The notes: a model not told the origin generated them from the sequence alone. Shown: positions 1-11,411, numbered from the stretch's first letter. The stretch is DNA of 64,000 nt from Burkholderiales bacterium (GCA_028868995.1 JAGWTH010000012.1:1-64000), one strand, 5' to 3'. Made by a program: numbers and translations.

Positions 1-1
1 G

Positions 2-41
2 CGGTGGGGTTCGGGCTGCGCCGCTCACCGCCACCCTACGA
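2..41. repeat. Dispersed repeat family 1, copy A
   Basis: GC-rich imperfect palindrome that reappears at about 20567-20605 (opposite orientation) and 43199-43233. The shared core is GGTGGGGTTCGG, then CTGCGC, then GCTCACC and a terminal CCCTA. On the minus strand it begins TAGGG, and that TAG is the stop codon of the ion channel gene. The arms GGTGG and CCACC can pair. Seen directly; a terminator or REP-like role is inferred. Confidence 0.6.
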
Positions 42-911
42 GACGCCCCCCGTCTTCGGGAGCAACGCCGCCCCGCACAGGCGGCAGAAGCGCGCGTCCG
101 GCGCATGGCCGCCGGCGCCGCAGGCGGGGCAGCCGGGAGGCGGCGCGGCCGCCTGCTGCAGCCGCCGGGCGGTGATCTCCGAGCTGACGATGCCCGTGGG
201 CACGGCCAGCGTGCCCCAGCCGATCAGCATCATCACCGAGGCGATGAAGCGCCCGAGGTCGGTCTTGGGCGTGATGTCGCCGAAACCGACCGTCGTGATG
301 GTGGTGATGGCCCAGTACACCGAGGTGGGGATGTCCTTGAAGCCGTGTTCCGGCCCTTCCACGACGTACAGCAGCGTGCCCAGGATCAGCACCACCATCA
401 GCACGGCCGAGAGGAACACCAGGATCTTGCGCCGGCTGGCGGCCAGCGCCTCGGCCAGCAGCTGATACTCCAGGATGTAGCCGGTGAGCTTGAAGATCCG
501 GAAGATGCGTAGCAGGCGCAGCACCCGCACGTCGATCAGCGCATGCATCTCCGGCACCAGGATCGCCAGGTAGGTGGGCAGGATAGCCAGCAGGTCGACG
601 ATGCCGACGAAGCTGCGCGCGTAGCGCAGCGGCCGCTCCACGCTCGCCAGGCGCAGCACGTATTCGAGCGTGAACAGCAGCGTGAACAGCCACTCGGCCA
701 CGTCCAGCGCCGAGCCCAGGCGCGGCTGCCAGCCGGGCACGCTGTCGACGATCACCGCGGTCACGCTCAGCACGATGGTGACCACCACCACCTTGTCGAA
801 GGCGCGACCGGCGGCTGTCTCCGACTCGAAGACGATCTCGTACAGGCGGCGGCGCCAGCCGGCGGCGGGCTTGCCGTAGCGCGATTCGGATTCCGGCGGC
901 ATGCCCGCCAT
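36..911 (-). CDS. Voltage-gated-like potassium channel with C-terminal zinc ribbon
   Basis: A 291-residue inner-membrane ion channel of the six-helix family. Several hydrophobic segments are followed by an S4-like helix with repeated arginines (VRVLRLLRIFRIFKL). A pore loop with the K+ selectivity signature TVGFGD comes next, then a last helix. The C-terminus carries two Cys pairs, CPACG and CRLCG, 12 residues apart, which look like a zinc ribbon. That tail is unusual for this family and may be a cytosolic sensing or assembly domain. The start is ATG at 911; an in-frame ATG at 902 is an alternative. The stop codon lies inside repeat copy A. Gene order places it downstream of the histidine kinase, with a 29-base gap. 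Confidence 0.85.
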   Translation of the reverse strand: MAGMPPESESRYGKPAAGWRRRLYEIVFESETAAGRAFDKVVVVTIVLSVTAVIVDSVPGWQPRLGSALDVAEWLFTLLFTLEYVLRLASVERPLRYARSFVGIVDLLAILPTYLAILVPEMHALIDVRVLRLLRIFRIFKLTGYILEYQLLAEALAASRRKILVFLSAVLMVVLILGTLLYVVEGPEHGFKDIPTSVYWAITTITTVGFGDITPKTDLGRFIASVMMLIGWGTLAVPTGIVSSEITARRLQQAAAPPPGCPACGAGGHAPDARFCRLCGAALLPKTGGVS

Positions 912-940
912 CCTATCCGGGCCCGCCGCGCCCGGCACCG

Positions 941-2644
<1,704 letters not shown>

Positions 2645-2673
2645 GGCGATCGTGCGGAACCGCCCCGCCCGCC

Positions 2674-4368
2674 TCAGGCGCGGTTCTCCGCTTCCTGCAG
2701 CATGCGCCACATCACCTTGCCGCTGCCGCTCTTGGGCAGCGCGTCGACGAACTGCACCGCGCGCGGCACCTTGTACACGGCCATGTTCTCGCGGCACCAG
2801 GCGACGATGTCCTCCTCCTTCACCTGGCCCTTGAACTGCGGCCGCAGCACGACCATGGCCTTGACGGTCTCGCCGCGGTAGGCGTCGCGCGCCGAGATCA
2901 CGCAGGCCTCCTGGATCGCCGGATGGCGGAACATCAGAGTCTCCACCTCGGCCGGCCAGACCTTGAAGCCCGAGGCGTTGATCATGCGCTTGAGCCGGTC
3001 GGTGATGAAGAAGTAGCCGTCCTCGTCCACCCGCCCCAGGTCGCCGGTGCGGAAGAAGCGCTTGCCCTCGAACTCGATGAACGCCGCCGCGGTCGCCTCG
3101 GGCCGCTTCCAGTAGCCGTCGAACACCATGGGACCGTGCACGATGATCTCGCCCTGCTCCCCGACCGGCATTTCCCGCAGCGTGTCCGGGTCCACCACGC
3201 GCGCGTCGCAGCTCATGAAGGGAATGCCCAGGCACTGCTGCTTGGGCGCGTCCGGCGGGTTGCTGTGCGAGGGCGCCGCCGTCTCGGTGAGGCCGTAGCC
3301 CTCCGCGTAGCGCAGCCCGAACTGGTCGAACAGGCGCTGGGCCACCGCCTGTGGCATCGCCGCGCCCCCGCCGCCGATGGACACGAGGCTGGAGAGGTCG
3401 TAATTCCCGAAGTGGGGGCTGCCCATCAGGTCGATGACCATGGTCGGGATGTTGGTCCAGGAGGTGACCTTCCAGCGGGAGATCAGCCAGCCGGCCAGGT
3501 CGCGGTCCCAGCGCGGCATCATCACCAGCGTGGCGCCGGCGTAGATGCTGGAGTGCATCATGCTCACCATGCCCGTGATGTGGAACATGGGCACCACCGC
3601 GAGCGTGACCGTATCCTGTGTGGCAATGCTCCAGGCGGCGCTCGCCACGGCGTTGTGCATGAGCGAGCGGTGCGGGTGCATGCAGCCCTTGGGCAGGCCC
3701 GTCGTGCCGCTGGTGTAGGGCAGCACCGCCAGGTCCTCGGGCCCGACGGCCGACGGCGGCAGCGGCAGCTCGCCCGCGAGCGCGTCGGTCCACGCCAGCA
3801 CCTGGCCGCTTTCCAGCGCGGGCAGCGGGTGGCGCGTGAGCAGCCAGTCCTTCCAGGCCTCGGGCATCGGCCCGGCGCCCGGCGCGGCCGGATCGAAGGC
3901 GTCCGTGAACTGGGTGACCACCAGGTGCGCGAGTCGCTGCTCCCGCGGCAGCTGGGCGTCGGCCTTGGCGATCTCGCCGGCCAGGTCGCCGGTGGTGATC
4001 GCGACCTTCGCGTCAGGGTCGGTGATGTAGTGCTTCAGTTCCTCCGCGCGGTTCATCGGGTTCACCGGCACCACCACGGCGTCGGCGCGCAGGATGGCGA
4101 AGTGCGCGACCACCAGCTGCGGGCAGTTCTGCATGTCCAGGATCACCCGGTCGCCCCTGCGCACGCCCAGGGCGTGCAGGCGGGCGGCCAGGCACTCGGC
4201 CTGGCGCTGCAATTCCCGGTAACTGGTCGTGCGGCCGAAGAACACGATGGCGGCCTTGTCCGGGTAGCGGCGGGCGCTGATGGCCAGGTTGTCCCACAGG
4301 GAGGTGGCCGGAACGGTGAGGGAGTGGGGAAGGCGCTTGGGCCAGAACTTGTGATGCGGGCGGTCCAT
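2674..4368 (-). CDS. AMP-dependent synthetase / long-chain acyl-CoA ligase family
   Basis: A 564-residue ANL-superfamily enzyme that should activate a carboxylic acid, probably a fatty acid, with ATP and CoA. Visible motifs are the P-loop YTSGTTGLPKG, the A5 motif GYGLTETA, the A7/A8 region TGDLGRVDEDGYFFITDRLK, and the C-terminal catalytic lysine in PKSGSGKVMWR. Length is typical for FadD-type ligases. The start is ATG at 4368 (MDRPHHKFW). An upstream in-frame extension reads into antisense of the next gene and was rejected. It is followed 29 bases later by the hybrid kinase, which may sense or control something in the same process. Substrate cannot be read from the sequence. Confidence 0.9.
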   Translation of the reverse strand: MDRPHHKFWPKRLPHSLTVPATSLWDNLAISARRYPDKAAIVFFGRTTSYRELQRQAECLAARLHALGVRRGDRVILDMQNCPQLVVAHFAILRADAVVVPVNPMNRAEELKHYITDPDAKVAITTGDLAGEIAKADAQLPREQRLAHLVVTQFTDAFDPAAPGAGPMPEAWKDWLLTRHPLPALESGQVLAWTDALAGELPLPPSAVGPEDLAVLPYTSGTTGLPKGCMHPHRSLMHNAVASAAWSIATQDTVTLAVVPMFHITGMVSMMHSSIYAGATLVMMPRWDRDLAGWLISRWKVTSWTNIPTMVIDLMGSPHFGNYDLSSLVSIGGGGAAMPQAVAQRLFDQFGLRYAEGYGLTETAAPSHSNPPDAPKQQCLGIPFMSCDARVVDPDTLREMPVGEQGEIIVHGPMVFDGYWKRPEATAAAFIEFEGKRFFRTGDLGRVDEDGYFFITDRLKRMINASGFKVWPAEVETLMFRHPAIQEACVISARDAYRGETVKAMVVLRPQFKGQVKEEDIVAWCRENMAVYKVPRAVQFVDALPKSGSGKVMWRMLQEAENRA

Positions 4369-4471
4369 GTCGGGTCTTGTTCTGCGAACACGGCAACATA
4401 AGGCAGGGCGCGCCGGCCCGCATGCGGGGAAGCCCCACGGCCGTCGCCCAGGCGACGCGGCAGGCCGGCCT

Positions 4472-5545
4472 TCAGTGCCCGTGGCGGTGGTGGGCGTCCG
4501 GGAAATGCGGATGCGCGTGGACCAGCGGCACGTGGTGGTGCGGATGGCTGTGCCGCGTGCCGGCCGGCACCGGCGGCATGTGGGCATGGTCGTGGTGCTC
4601 GTCGCCCACGCCGTGGACGTGCTCGTGCGCATGGTCCAGCGCCTCGTGCGCGTGCCGGTGCGCGTGGCTTTCGGTCAGGTGCAGCCACACGCCCCCGGCC
4701 ATCAGCGCCGCGGCGGCCAGCAGCGGCCAACCCAGCGGCTCGCCCAGCAGCAGCACGGCCAGCGCCGCGCCGAAGAAGGGCGCCACCGAGAAGTAGGCGC
4801 CGGTGCGCGCCGTGCCCAGGAAGCGCAGGCCGCGCACGAACAGCACCAGGCTCACGCCGTAGCTGGCGAAGCCCAGCAGCATCGCCCCGGCCAGCACGGG
4901 CCAGGCCGGAGCCCGCGCACCCAGCAGCAGCGCCAGCACCAGGTTGGTGGAGCCCGCCGCCAGCCCCTTGACCATCGCGATCCAGGACGCGTCGGCCAGC
5001 GAGACCTTGCGGGTGAGGTTGTTGTCCACCGCCCAGGCCAGGCAGGCGGCCAGGACCAGCAGCATCGCGCCCGGCGCCGCGCGACCGGCACCACCTTCCT
5101 GAGGCCAGGCCAGCACCAGGCCGCCGGCCACGATCGCGACCATGCCCAGCGCGATGCGGCGATCGACGTTTTCGCGGAACACGATCCAGGCCAGCAGGGC
5201 CGTGAGCACCGCCTCGCCGTTGAGCAGCAGCGAGGCCTGCGAGGCCGGCAGGCCGGCCAGTCCCGCCATCAGCAGCACCGGCCCGGCGACGCCGCCGGCC
5301 AGCACGGCGGCGGCGAGCCAGCGGCCCTCGCCCGGTGGCAGCCGCACGGGCTCGGCCCCGCGCAGGCGGCGCAGCAGCGCCAGGCCCACGCCCGAACCGA
5401 GGTACAGCAAGGCGGCCAGCAGCCAGGGGTCGGTGCGCGCCAGCAGCAGCTTGGCCAGCGGTGCCGCCGCACCGAACAGCAGCGCCGCCGCGAGGCTGTC
5501 GGCGACGCCGGCGGGCAACCGATGGAAAAGCCGGGAAAACGACAT
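4472..5545 (-). CDS. EamA/DMT-family transporter with histidine-rich C-terminal tail
   Basis: A 357-residue protein with about ten hydrophobic helices in two EamA repeats (VADSLAAALLFGAAAPLAKL at the N-terminus). It ends in a roughly 64-residue cytosolic-looking tail containing 24 histidines in HxH and HHxH patterns plus acidic residues. DMT carriers export metabolites. A tail like this is typical of zinc, nickel or cobalt transporters and metallochaperones, so metal transport or metal-gated export is inferred. The start is ATG at 5545; an ATG at 5569 adds eight residues. The MgtC/DUF4010 gene ends 28 bases upstream on the same strand, so an operon is likely. Confidence 0.8.
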   Translation of the reverse strand: MSFSRLFHRLPAGVADSLAAALLFGAAAPLAKLLLARTDPWLLAALLYLGSGVGLALLRRLRGAEPVRLPPGEGRWLAAAVLAGGVAGPVLLMAGLAGLPASQASLLLNGEAVLTALLAWIVFRENVDRRIALGMVAIVAGGLVLAWPQEGGAGRAAPGAMLLVLAACLAWAVDNNLTRKVSLADASWIAMVKGLAAGSTNLVLALLLGARAPAWPVLAGAMLLGFASYGVSLVLFVRGLRFLGTARTGAYFSVAPFFGAALAVLLLGEPLGWPLLAAAALMAGGVWLHLTESHAHRHAHEALDHAHEHVHGVGDEHHDHAHMPPVPAGTRHSHPHHHVPLVHAHPHFPDAHHRHGH

Positions 5546-5573
5546 GCGATGGATGCTAGCGCGCCCCAACGGC

Positions 5574-6836
5574 TCAGCCCAGGGGCCGCAGGGCCAGCAC
5601 CGCCGCCGCGGCGAGAACGGCGAGGTAGCCGGCGGCGACCCGGCGCCCGACGGCGGCGCCGCCCACGATCCAGGCCATGGCTGCCTTGACGATCATGTTG
5701 GCCGTCACGGCCAGCACGATGGTGTTGGCGGCCACGGCGCGGCCGAGCTCGCCGCGCGCCGCCATCTGCAGGCTGGACACCAGCGGCGCGTCCACGTCGC
5801 CCAGGCCCGAGAGGAAGCCCACGGCGTAGACGCCGGCATCGCCCGCGGCCGCCTGCGCCGCCCGGGCCAGCACCGCGACAGCGCCCAGCAGCAGCGCGAA
5901 GCCCACCGCCGCGCGCAGCTCGAACACCGGGCCTTCGGGCAGGGTGGCCTGGGCGACGCCCTGGCCGCGGGCATGCCACAGCCAGGCGGCGGCGGCGAAC
6001 GACACCCCTGCCAGCACGAGCAGCGGTGCGGCCAGGGTCGAGGCGAGCGCCGGCTGCAGCAGCGTGGCCACCACCGCCATGCGCACGAACATCACGCCGC
6101 TCGCCGCGACGATCCCGGCCGTGGCCGGAACCACCAGCGCCGGCTGCGCCCGCGCCGTCCGGGCCAGGGCCAGCGTGGCGGCCGTCGACGAGGCCAGTCC
6201 GCCCAGCAGCCCGCTCCACAGCAGGCCCTGCTGCGCGCCGCGCCAGCGCGCAGCCACGTGGCCGGCGAGCGACAGGCCGGCCACGAGCACCACCGCCAGC
6301 CACAGGCGGAAGGGATTCAGCGCGTCGTAGGGCCCGTAGCCCCGGTCGGGCAGCAGCGGGAGGATGGCCGCGGTCAGCACGCCGAGCTGGAGCACGGCCT
6401 TGAGCTCCTCGGGCTGGATGCGCCGGATACCCTGGTGCAGTTCACCCTTGAGGCCCAGCAGCAAGGCCACGACGGCCGCGGTGCCCACGGCCAGGAGCAC
6501 CTGCCCGGCGGCGGCCAGGGCGCCCAGGCCCAGGGTCACCAGGCCGGCGATGCCGGTCGTGATGCTGACGCTCTTCTGTGCCGCGGCTGCGCGCCGGAAG
6601 GAAACGGCGAACAGCAGCGCGATCGCGGCCAGGCCGATGGCCAGGGGCAGCGGAGACTCCGCCCCGAGCACCAGCACGCCGCCCAGCAGCCCGATCAAGG
6701 CGAACGTGCGCAGCCCGGCCACACGTCCCCCTTCGGGCCGGTCCCGGCCCTGCCAGCCGCGCTCCAGCCCGACGAGCAGGCCGACAGCCAGCGCCGCGCC
6801 GAGGCGGCCGGCAGCATGGACCAGGTCGGGGTTCAC
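5574..6836 (-). CDS. MgtC/SapB-DUF4010 family membrane protein
   Basis: A 420-residue polytopic inner-membrane protein. The N-terminal 140 residues match the MgtC/SapB pattern (LGAALAVGLLVGLERGW, then GLRTFALIGLLGG), and the rest is the DUF4010 membrane domain with repeated small-residue helices. MgtC-type proteins are linked to growth at low magnesium and to control of ATP synthase. The DUF4010 fusion has no settled function. It faces the Cys-rich copper-storage-like gene across a 157-base divergent region and precedes the His-tailed transporter. A metal-homeostasis neighbourhood is suggested but unproven. Confidence 0.8.
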   Translation of the reverse strand: MNPDLVHAAGRLGAALAVGLLVGLERGWQGRDRPEGGRVAGLRTFALIGLLGGVLVLGAESPLPLAIGLAAIALLFAVSFRRAAAAQKSVSITTGIAGLVTLGLGALAAAGQVLLAVGTAAVVALLLGLKGELHQGIRRIQPEELKAVLQLGVLTAAILPLLPDRGYGPYDALNPFRLWLAVVLVAGLSLAGHVAARWRGAQQGLLWSGLLGGLASSTAATLALARTARAQPALVVPATAGIVAASGVMFVRMAVVATLLQPALASTLAAPLLVLAGVSFAAAAWLWHARGQGVAQATLPEGPVFELRAAVGFALLLGAVAVLARAAQAAAGDAGVYAVGFLSGLGDVDAPLVSSLQMAARGELGRAVAANTIVLAVTANMIVKAAMAWIVGGAAVGRRVAAGYLAVLAAAAVLALRPLG

Positions 6837-6898
6837 TTCGGGGCAGTCTCCATGATCAGGGCGAACAGCCAGTGTGGAGGCCGCCGAGGGGCGCCCGC

Positions 6899-6912
6899 TT
6901 GATTTCGCTCAA
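6899..6912. promoter_or_regulatory. Candidate FNR/ANR box
   Basis: TTGATTTCGCTCAA matches the FNR consensus TTGAT-N4-ATCAA except for one base. Its centre (6905.5) lies 41.5 bases before a possible start site near 6947, which follows a -10-like GACGAT at 6935-6940. That is the classic class II activator spacing for the plus-strand gene at 6994. Sequence match is seen; function is inferred. Confidence 0.45.
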
Positions 6913-6993
6913 GCCCTTCCGGGCCCGGCCTCGCGACGATGTGGCGCAGGCCGGCCCGGCCACCCGGACGGGTCCGCTCCACCGGAGGCTTCC

Positions 6994-7332
6994 ATGTCGC
7001 ACGAGAAGTACGAGGACTACCAGGACTGCATCGCCGCCTGCCACGCCTGCGTGGTGGCCTGCAACCACTGCGCCGCGTCCTGCCTGCAGGAGCCGCACGT
7101 CGGCGAGCTGGTCACCTGCATCGGGCTGGACACCGACTGCGCCCAGGCCTGCCAGCTGGCGATCGCCTTCATGTCGGGCGGCAGCGACCACGTCGCCGCG
7201 GTGTGCCGCATGTGCGCCGAGGTCTGCCGGGCCTGCGCCGCCGAATGCGCCCAGCACGACATGGACCACTGCCAGCAGTGCGCGGAAGCGTGCAAGCGCT
7301 GCGCGGAAGAATGCCGCAAGCTGGCCGGCTGA
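6994..7332 (+). CDS. Four-helix-bundle copper-storage-like protein (Csp/DUF326)
   Basis: A 112-residue cytosolic protein with 19 cysteines arranged as CxxxC and CxxC along predicted helices (for example [15 protein letters not shown] and [15 protein letters not shown]). This is the pattern of Csp-type copper-storage proteins, whose helix-bundle core binds many Cu(I) ions. There is no signal peptide, so a Csp3-like cytosolic role is expected. The start ATG has a GGAGG ribosome-binding site seven bases upstream (6983-6987). It is downstream of the FNR-like box at 6899 and ends one base before the convergent glucan phosphorylase gene. Confidence 0.85.
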   Translation: MSHEKYEDYQDCIAACHACVVACNHCAASCLQEPHVGELVTCIGLDTDCAQACQLAIAFMSGGSDHVAAVCRMCAEVCRACAAECAQHDMDHCQQCAEACKRCAEECRKLAG

Positions 7333-7333
7333 A

Positions 7334-9022
7334 TCAGTTCCAGTAGGCCTCGGAGACGTAGCGCCGGATCATCCGGTGGCTGTGGAAGTAGGAGCCGTTG
7401 CGCGCGATCGTGGCCTTCATGATCGCCGCCCAGGCGCCGTGGTCCGCGGCGAACACGGGCAGGATCACGCGCTCCAGCTTGTCGTAGAGGGACTCGGCAT
7501 GCCGGTGCGCGTCGTGCTCGCCGTCCTCGCCGATGGCCCAGCCGGTGACGCCTTCCTCGCAGCCCTCCACCCACCAGCCGTCCAGCACGCTGAGGCTGGG
7601 CACGCCGTTGAGCGCGGCCTTCATGCCGCTGGTGCCGGAGGCCTCCAGGGGCGGCTGCGGCGTGTTGAGCCACAGGTCCACGCCGGCGACCACGCGGCGC
7701 GCCACCTCCAGCCGGTAGTCCGGCACGAACACCACCGGCACGCTGCCCGCCAGCTCGCGCGCCCAGGCTTGCAGCGCCTCGATGTGCTGCTTGCCGGCCA
7801 GGTCGCGCGGGTGCGCCTTGCCCGAGACGATCACCTGGAAGGGCGCGCGGCGGGCGATCGCGCGCAGCCGATCCAGGTCGGTGAACAGCAGGCCCGGGCG
7901 CTTGTAGTCGGTCATGCGGCGGGCGAAGCCGATGGTGAAGCGCTGCGCGTCGAGCCGCTCGGCGCCGGCCAGGCCGGCGAGCGAATGCAGCAGGTCCTGC
8001 TTGGCGCGCGCGTGCGCGGCGGTCACCTCCTCGTCCGGGATGCGCAGGGCGCGCACCAGCAGCTCCGGTTCGTGGCACCACTGCGGGATGCGGCGGTCGA
8101 ACACCGACTGCAGCGCCGGGGCGGTCCAGCTGCGCGCATGCACGCCGTTGGTGATCGCGTGCACGTCGTAGCCTGGGAACAGCGAGCGGGAGGTCTGGGC
8201 GTGCCGGTCCGCGACGCCGTTGACCCAGCCCGAGAGCGTGAGCGCCAGCCGGGTGAGGTTGAAGCGCACGTCGGGACACACGGTGTGCAGCACCAGCGGG
8301 TCGACCACCCCGGCGAGCGCCTGCTCCACCATCGCATGGGGGAACTGGTCGTGGCCGGCCTCCACCGGCGTGTGGGTGGTGAACACGCAGCGCCGCCGCA
8401 CCGCGGCCATCGCCTCGGGCAGCCCGGCGCGGCCGAAGCCGGCGCCCAGCTCGCGCAGCAGCTCCAGGGTCAGCAGGGCCGAATGACCCTCGTTGAGGTG
8501 GTATTTCTGGATGTGCGTGCCCAGCGCGTTGAGCATGCGCAGGCCGCCGATGCCCAGCACGATCTCCTGCTCCAGCCGATAGGCCTCGTCGCCGCCGTAC
8601 AGGTGGTCGGTCAGCCGCCGGTCTTCCGGCGCGTTCTCCGGCAGGTCCGTGTCCAGCAGCAGGACGGGCACGGGCGGGAACTGCAGGCAGGAGGTCTGCA
8701 CGTCGTACTGCCAGGCGCCGACCCAGACCTCGCGCCCGGCGATGTGCACCAGCACCTTGGCGGGCAGCCGCTGGGCATGCCCGGCCGGGTCCCAGGGCTC
8801 GGGCTCCTCCGTCTGGCGGCCGTCGCGGATGGCCTGGCGGAAATAGCCTTGCCGGCTGGCCAGGGTGACGCCGATGAGGGGCACGCCCAGGTCGGCGGCG
8901 CTGCGCATCATGTCGCCGGCCAGCACCCCCAGGCCGCCGCTGTAGGTGGGGATGCCGTCCTCCAGCGCGATCTCCATGGAGAAGTAGGCGATGCGCGGAC
9001 GGGACAGGTTCACGACCTTCAT
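7334..9022 (-). CDS. glgP: Alpha-glucan phosphorylase (GT35 family)
   Basis: A 562-residue cytosolic enzyme that releases glucose-1-phosphate from alpha-1,4-glucans. It opens with the short-form glucan phosphorylase signature ([21 protein letters not shown]). The pyridoxal-phosphate lysine is in [14 protein letters not shown], and the following DGWWVEG block is conserved. This short class lacks part of the N-terminal regulatory region of the roughly 800-residue phosphorylases. The start is ATG at 9022. Other glycogen genes are not adjacent. Its 3' end lies one base from the copper-protein stop. Confidence 0.9.
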   Translation of the reverse strand: MKVVNLSRPRIAYFSMEIALEDGIPTYSGGLGVLAGDMMRSAADLGVPLIGVTLASRQGYFRQAIRDGRQTEEPEPWDPAGHAQRLPAKVLVHIAGREVWVGAWQYDVQTSCLQFPPVPVLLLDTDLPENAPEDRRLTDHLYGGDEAYRLEQEIVLGIGGLRMLNALGTHIQKYHLNEGHSALLTLELLRELGAGFGRAGLPEAMAAVRRRCVFTTHTPVEAGHDQFPHAMVEQALAGVVDPLVLHTVCPDVRFNLTRLALTLSGWVNGVADRHAQTSRSLFPGYDVHAITNGVHARSWTAPALQSVFDRRIPQWCHEPELLVRALRIPDEEVTAAHARAKQDLLHSLAGLAGAERLDAQRFTIGFARRMTDYKRPGLLFTDLDRLRAIARRAPFQVIVSGKAHPRDLAGKQHIEALQAWARELAGSVPVVFVPDYRLEVARRVVAGVDLWLNTPQPPLEASGTSGMKAALNGVPSLSVLDGWWVEGCEEGVTGWAIGEDGEHDAHRHAESLYDKLERVILPVFAADHGAWAAIMKATIARNGSYFHSHRMIRRYVSEAYWN

Positions 9023-9056
9023 GCGCCAAGGATAGTCCCGCGGCGGCCGCACCGCA

Positions 9057-9062
9057 CATAAT
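9057..9062 (+). promoter_or_regulatory. -10 box for a probable leaderless transcript
   Basis: CATAAT lies six bases before the ATG at 9069, and no Shine-Dalgarno sequence is visible. Transcription would begin at or within one or two bases of the start codon. No good -35 is seen. Confidence 0.4.
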
Positions 9063-9068
9063 CGATTC

Positions 9069-10046
9069 ATGCCTTCTTCCATCTGCGACGTGGCCGGCAT
9101 CGAGGTCGGCCATTGCACCGATCCCCGCCGTCCCACGGGCTGCTCGGTCGTTCTGGCGCGCGCCGGCGCCGTGGGCGCGGTCGACGTGCGCGGCGCCGCC
9201 CCCGGCACCCGCGAGACCGACCTGCTGGCGCCGCACAACGTGGTGGAGACCGTGCACGCGGTGCTGCTCGCCGGCGGGAGTGCCTTCGGGCTGGACGCGG
9301 CCGGCGGTGTCATGCGCTGGCTCGACGAGCGCGGCATCGGGCTGGCCGTGGGGCCGGCGCGCGTGCCCATCGTGCCCGCCGCCGTGCTGTTCGACCTGCC
9401 CCTGGGCGACCCGCGCATCCGTCCCGGCGCCGAGGCCGGCTACGCGGCCTGCGAGGCCGCCTCGCGCGCCGCGCCCGCCGAGGGCAGCGTCGGCGCCGGC
9501 GCCGGCGCGGTGGTGGGCAAGATCTTCGGCTTCCACCGGGCGATGAAGGGCGGCATCGGCAGCGCCGCCGTGACGGTGGACGGCGTCACGGTGGGCGCGC
9601 TGATCGCCTGCAACGCGCTGGGCGACGTGGTCGACCCGGCGACCGGGCAGGTGGTCGCCGGCGCACGCACGGTCGACGGACGCGCGCTGCTGGGTTCGCA
9701 GCAGGCCCTGGTCCGCGGGGAAATGCCCAAGCCCATGCTGGCCGGCAGCAACACGACGATCGGCGTGATCGCCACCGACGCGCAGCTCACCAAGGTGCAG
9801 GCAGCTCGGCTGGCCACGCAGGGCCACGACGGCCTGGCGCGCGCCATCCACCCGGCGCACACGCAGTCCGACGGCGACACCCTGTTCGCCCTGGCCACCG
9901 GCGCCAGCGGCCGCAGCCTGGGCCTGATGACACTCGGGGCCATGGCCGCCGAAGCCTGCTCGCTCGCGGTGCTGCGCGCGGTGCGCGCGGCGCGCGCGCT
10001 CACGCTCGGCGAGCTGCACCTGCCGGCGGCGGTCGACCTCGCATGA
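9069..10046 (+). CDS. P1-family (DmpA-like) N-terminal nucleophile peptidase
   Basis: A 325-residue member of the self-cleaving P1/S58 hydrolase family (DmpA aminopeptidase, BapA, NylC). The conserved early block is [19 protein letters not shown]. The autocatalytic site is Asn228-Thr229 in [12 protein letters not shown], where the new N-terminal Thr becomes the nucleophile in NylC-type members. Substrate (peptide, beta-peptide or amide) is not predictable. There is no signal peptide. The stop codon overlaps the ATG of the TAXI protein (ATGA), so the two genes are translationally coupled. Confidence 0.85.
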   Translation: MPSSICDVAGIEVGHCTDPRRPTGCSVVLARAGAVGAVDVRGAAPGTRETDLLAPHNVVETVHAVLLAGGSAFGLDAAGGVMRWLDERGIGLAVGPARVPIVPAAVLFDLPLGDPRIRPGAEAGYAACEAASRAAPAEGSVGAGAGAVVGKIFGFHRAMKGGIGSAAVTVDGVTVGALIACNALGDVVDPATGQVVAGARTVDGRALLGSQQALVRGEMPKPMLAGSNTTIGVIATDAQLTKVQAARLATQGHDGLARAIHPAHTQSDGDTLFALATGASGRSLGLMTLGAMAAEACSLAVLRAVRAARALTLGELHLPAAVDLA

Positions 10047-11404
10047 AGACGGTGACCGCCTTGCGCCACACCCTGGTGTCCCTGCGCGACCTGCTGATCT
10101 CCGCCGGGCCGATCGCGCTGCTGACCCTGGGCCTGCTGGCGCTGGCCTACTGGTGGCTGGACCCCAACCCGCCCAAGCGGGTCACGCTCGCCACCGGGCC
10201 GGCGCAGAGCGCCTACGACGAATTCGGCAAGCGCTACCAGCAGGCGCTCAAGCGCTACGGCATCCAGGTGGTGCTGGTGCCCAGCGCCGGCTCGCGCGCC
10301 AACCTGCGCCTGCTCCAGGAAGGCAAGGTCGACCTGGCCTTCGTCCAGGGCGGCAGCGGGGACGCCACGGCCAACGGCAACAGCGGCAACAGCGGCAACA
10401 GCGGCATCGTCTCGCTCGGCAGCCTGTTCGTGGAGCCCCTGTGGCTGTTCTACCGCGCCGATGCCGCGAAGAAGGCGCCCGGCGGCGAACTGACCTCGCT
10501 CGTGCAGCTGAAGGACCTGCGGGTGAACATCGGCGCGCGGGGCAGCGGCTCGCCCGGCATCATGCGCCGGCTGCTGGAAGCCAACGGCCTGGACCCGGCG
10601 AAGCTGGAGCTGTCGCGGCTGGACCAGACCGCCGCGACGGTGGCCTTCCTCGACGGCCAGATCGACGTGGACGTGTTCGCCTCGGCGCCCGAATCGCTGA
10701 TGGTGCAGATGCTGTTGCAGACGCCGGGCGTGCGCCTGGTGGATTTCAGCCAGAGCGAGGCCTACGCGCGCCGCTTCCCCTTCCTCACGCCCGTGGTCCT
10801 GCCGCGCGGCGTGGTGGACCTGGCACGCGACCTGCCGCCGCAGGACGTGCGCCTGGTCGCCACCACCACCTCCATGCTCGCGCGCGAGGGCACGCATCCC
10901 GCCCTGCTGCAGCTGTTCACCCAGGCGGCCAGGGACATCCACAGCCCCGCGGGCTGGTTCAACCGTGCCGGCAGCTTCCCCAACATCGAGCACGGCGAAT
11001 ACCCGATCTCGCGCGAGGCGGAGCGCACCATCCGCAGCGGCCAGCCCTTCCTGCAGCGCTGGCTGCCGTTCTGGCTGGCCAACCTGGTGGAACGCATGTG
11101 GCTGGCGCTGGGCATCATCGTGGCCGTGACGCTGCCGCTGACGCGCATCGTGCCGCCGCTGTACCAGTTCCGCATCCGCTCGCGCGTCTTCCGCTGGTAC
11201 GGCCGGCTGCGCGACATCGAGAACCGGCTGCACGCGCAGCCCGGGGAGGCGCCCGAGCTGGTGCGCGAGCTCGACGCGCTGGACGAGAAGGTCGGGCGCA
11301 TCACCGTGCCGCTGTCCTACGCCGACGAGCTCTACGCGCTGCGCAACAACATCGACAGCGTGCGGCGCCGGGCGCTGGGCGGCGCCCCGGCGGCGGCGCC
11401 CTGA
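10043..11404 (+). CDS. TAXI-family TRAP solute-binding protein with membrane anchors
   Basis: A 453-residue protein. One N-terminal transmembrane helix (about 20-40) is followed by a periplasmic TAXI-type substrate-binding domain ([31 protein letters not shown], then [11 protein letters not shown]-like block). A second transmembrane helix sits near residues 350-375, and a cytosolic helical tail follows. Typical TAXI receptors are soluble and pair with a DctM/DctQ permease. None is present here, and the anchored form may be a sensor or an orphan receptor. A short NSG repeat (residues about 110-120, DNA 10373-10405, nine-base unit) interrupts the domain. The start overlaps the previous stop. 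Confidence 0.82.
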   Translation: MKTVTALRHTLVSLRDLLISAGPIALLTLGLLALAYWWLDPNPPKRVTLATGPAQSAYDEFGKRYQQALKRYGIQVVLVPSAGSRANLRLLQEGKVDLAFVQGGSGDATANGNSGNSGNSGIVSLGSLFVEPLWLFYRADAAKKAPGGELTSLVQLKDLRVNIGARGSGSPGIMRRLLEANGLDPAKLELSRLDQTAATVAFLDGQIDVDVFASAPESLMVQMLLQTPGVRLVDFSQSEAYARRFPFLTPVVLPRGVVDLARDLPPQDVRLVATTTSMLAREGTHPALLQLFTQAARDIHSPAGWFNRAGSFPNIEHGEYPISREAERTIRSGQPFLQRWLPFWLANLVERMWLALGIIVAVTLPLTRIVPPLYQFRIRSRVFRWYGRLRDIENRLHAQPGEAPELVRELDALDEKVGRITVPLSYADELYALRNNIDSVRRRALGGAPAAAP

Positions 11405-11411
11405 CAGCCCC

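Noticed and set aside
10371-10408. CRISPR-like short repeat
   Set aside because: It is a nine-base in-frame tandem repeat with no spacers and no cas genes in the window.
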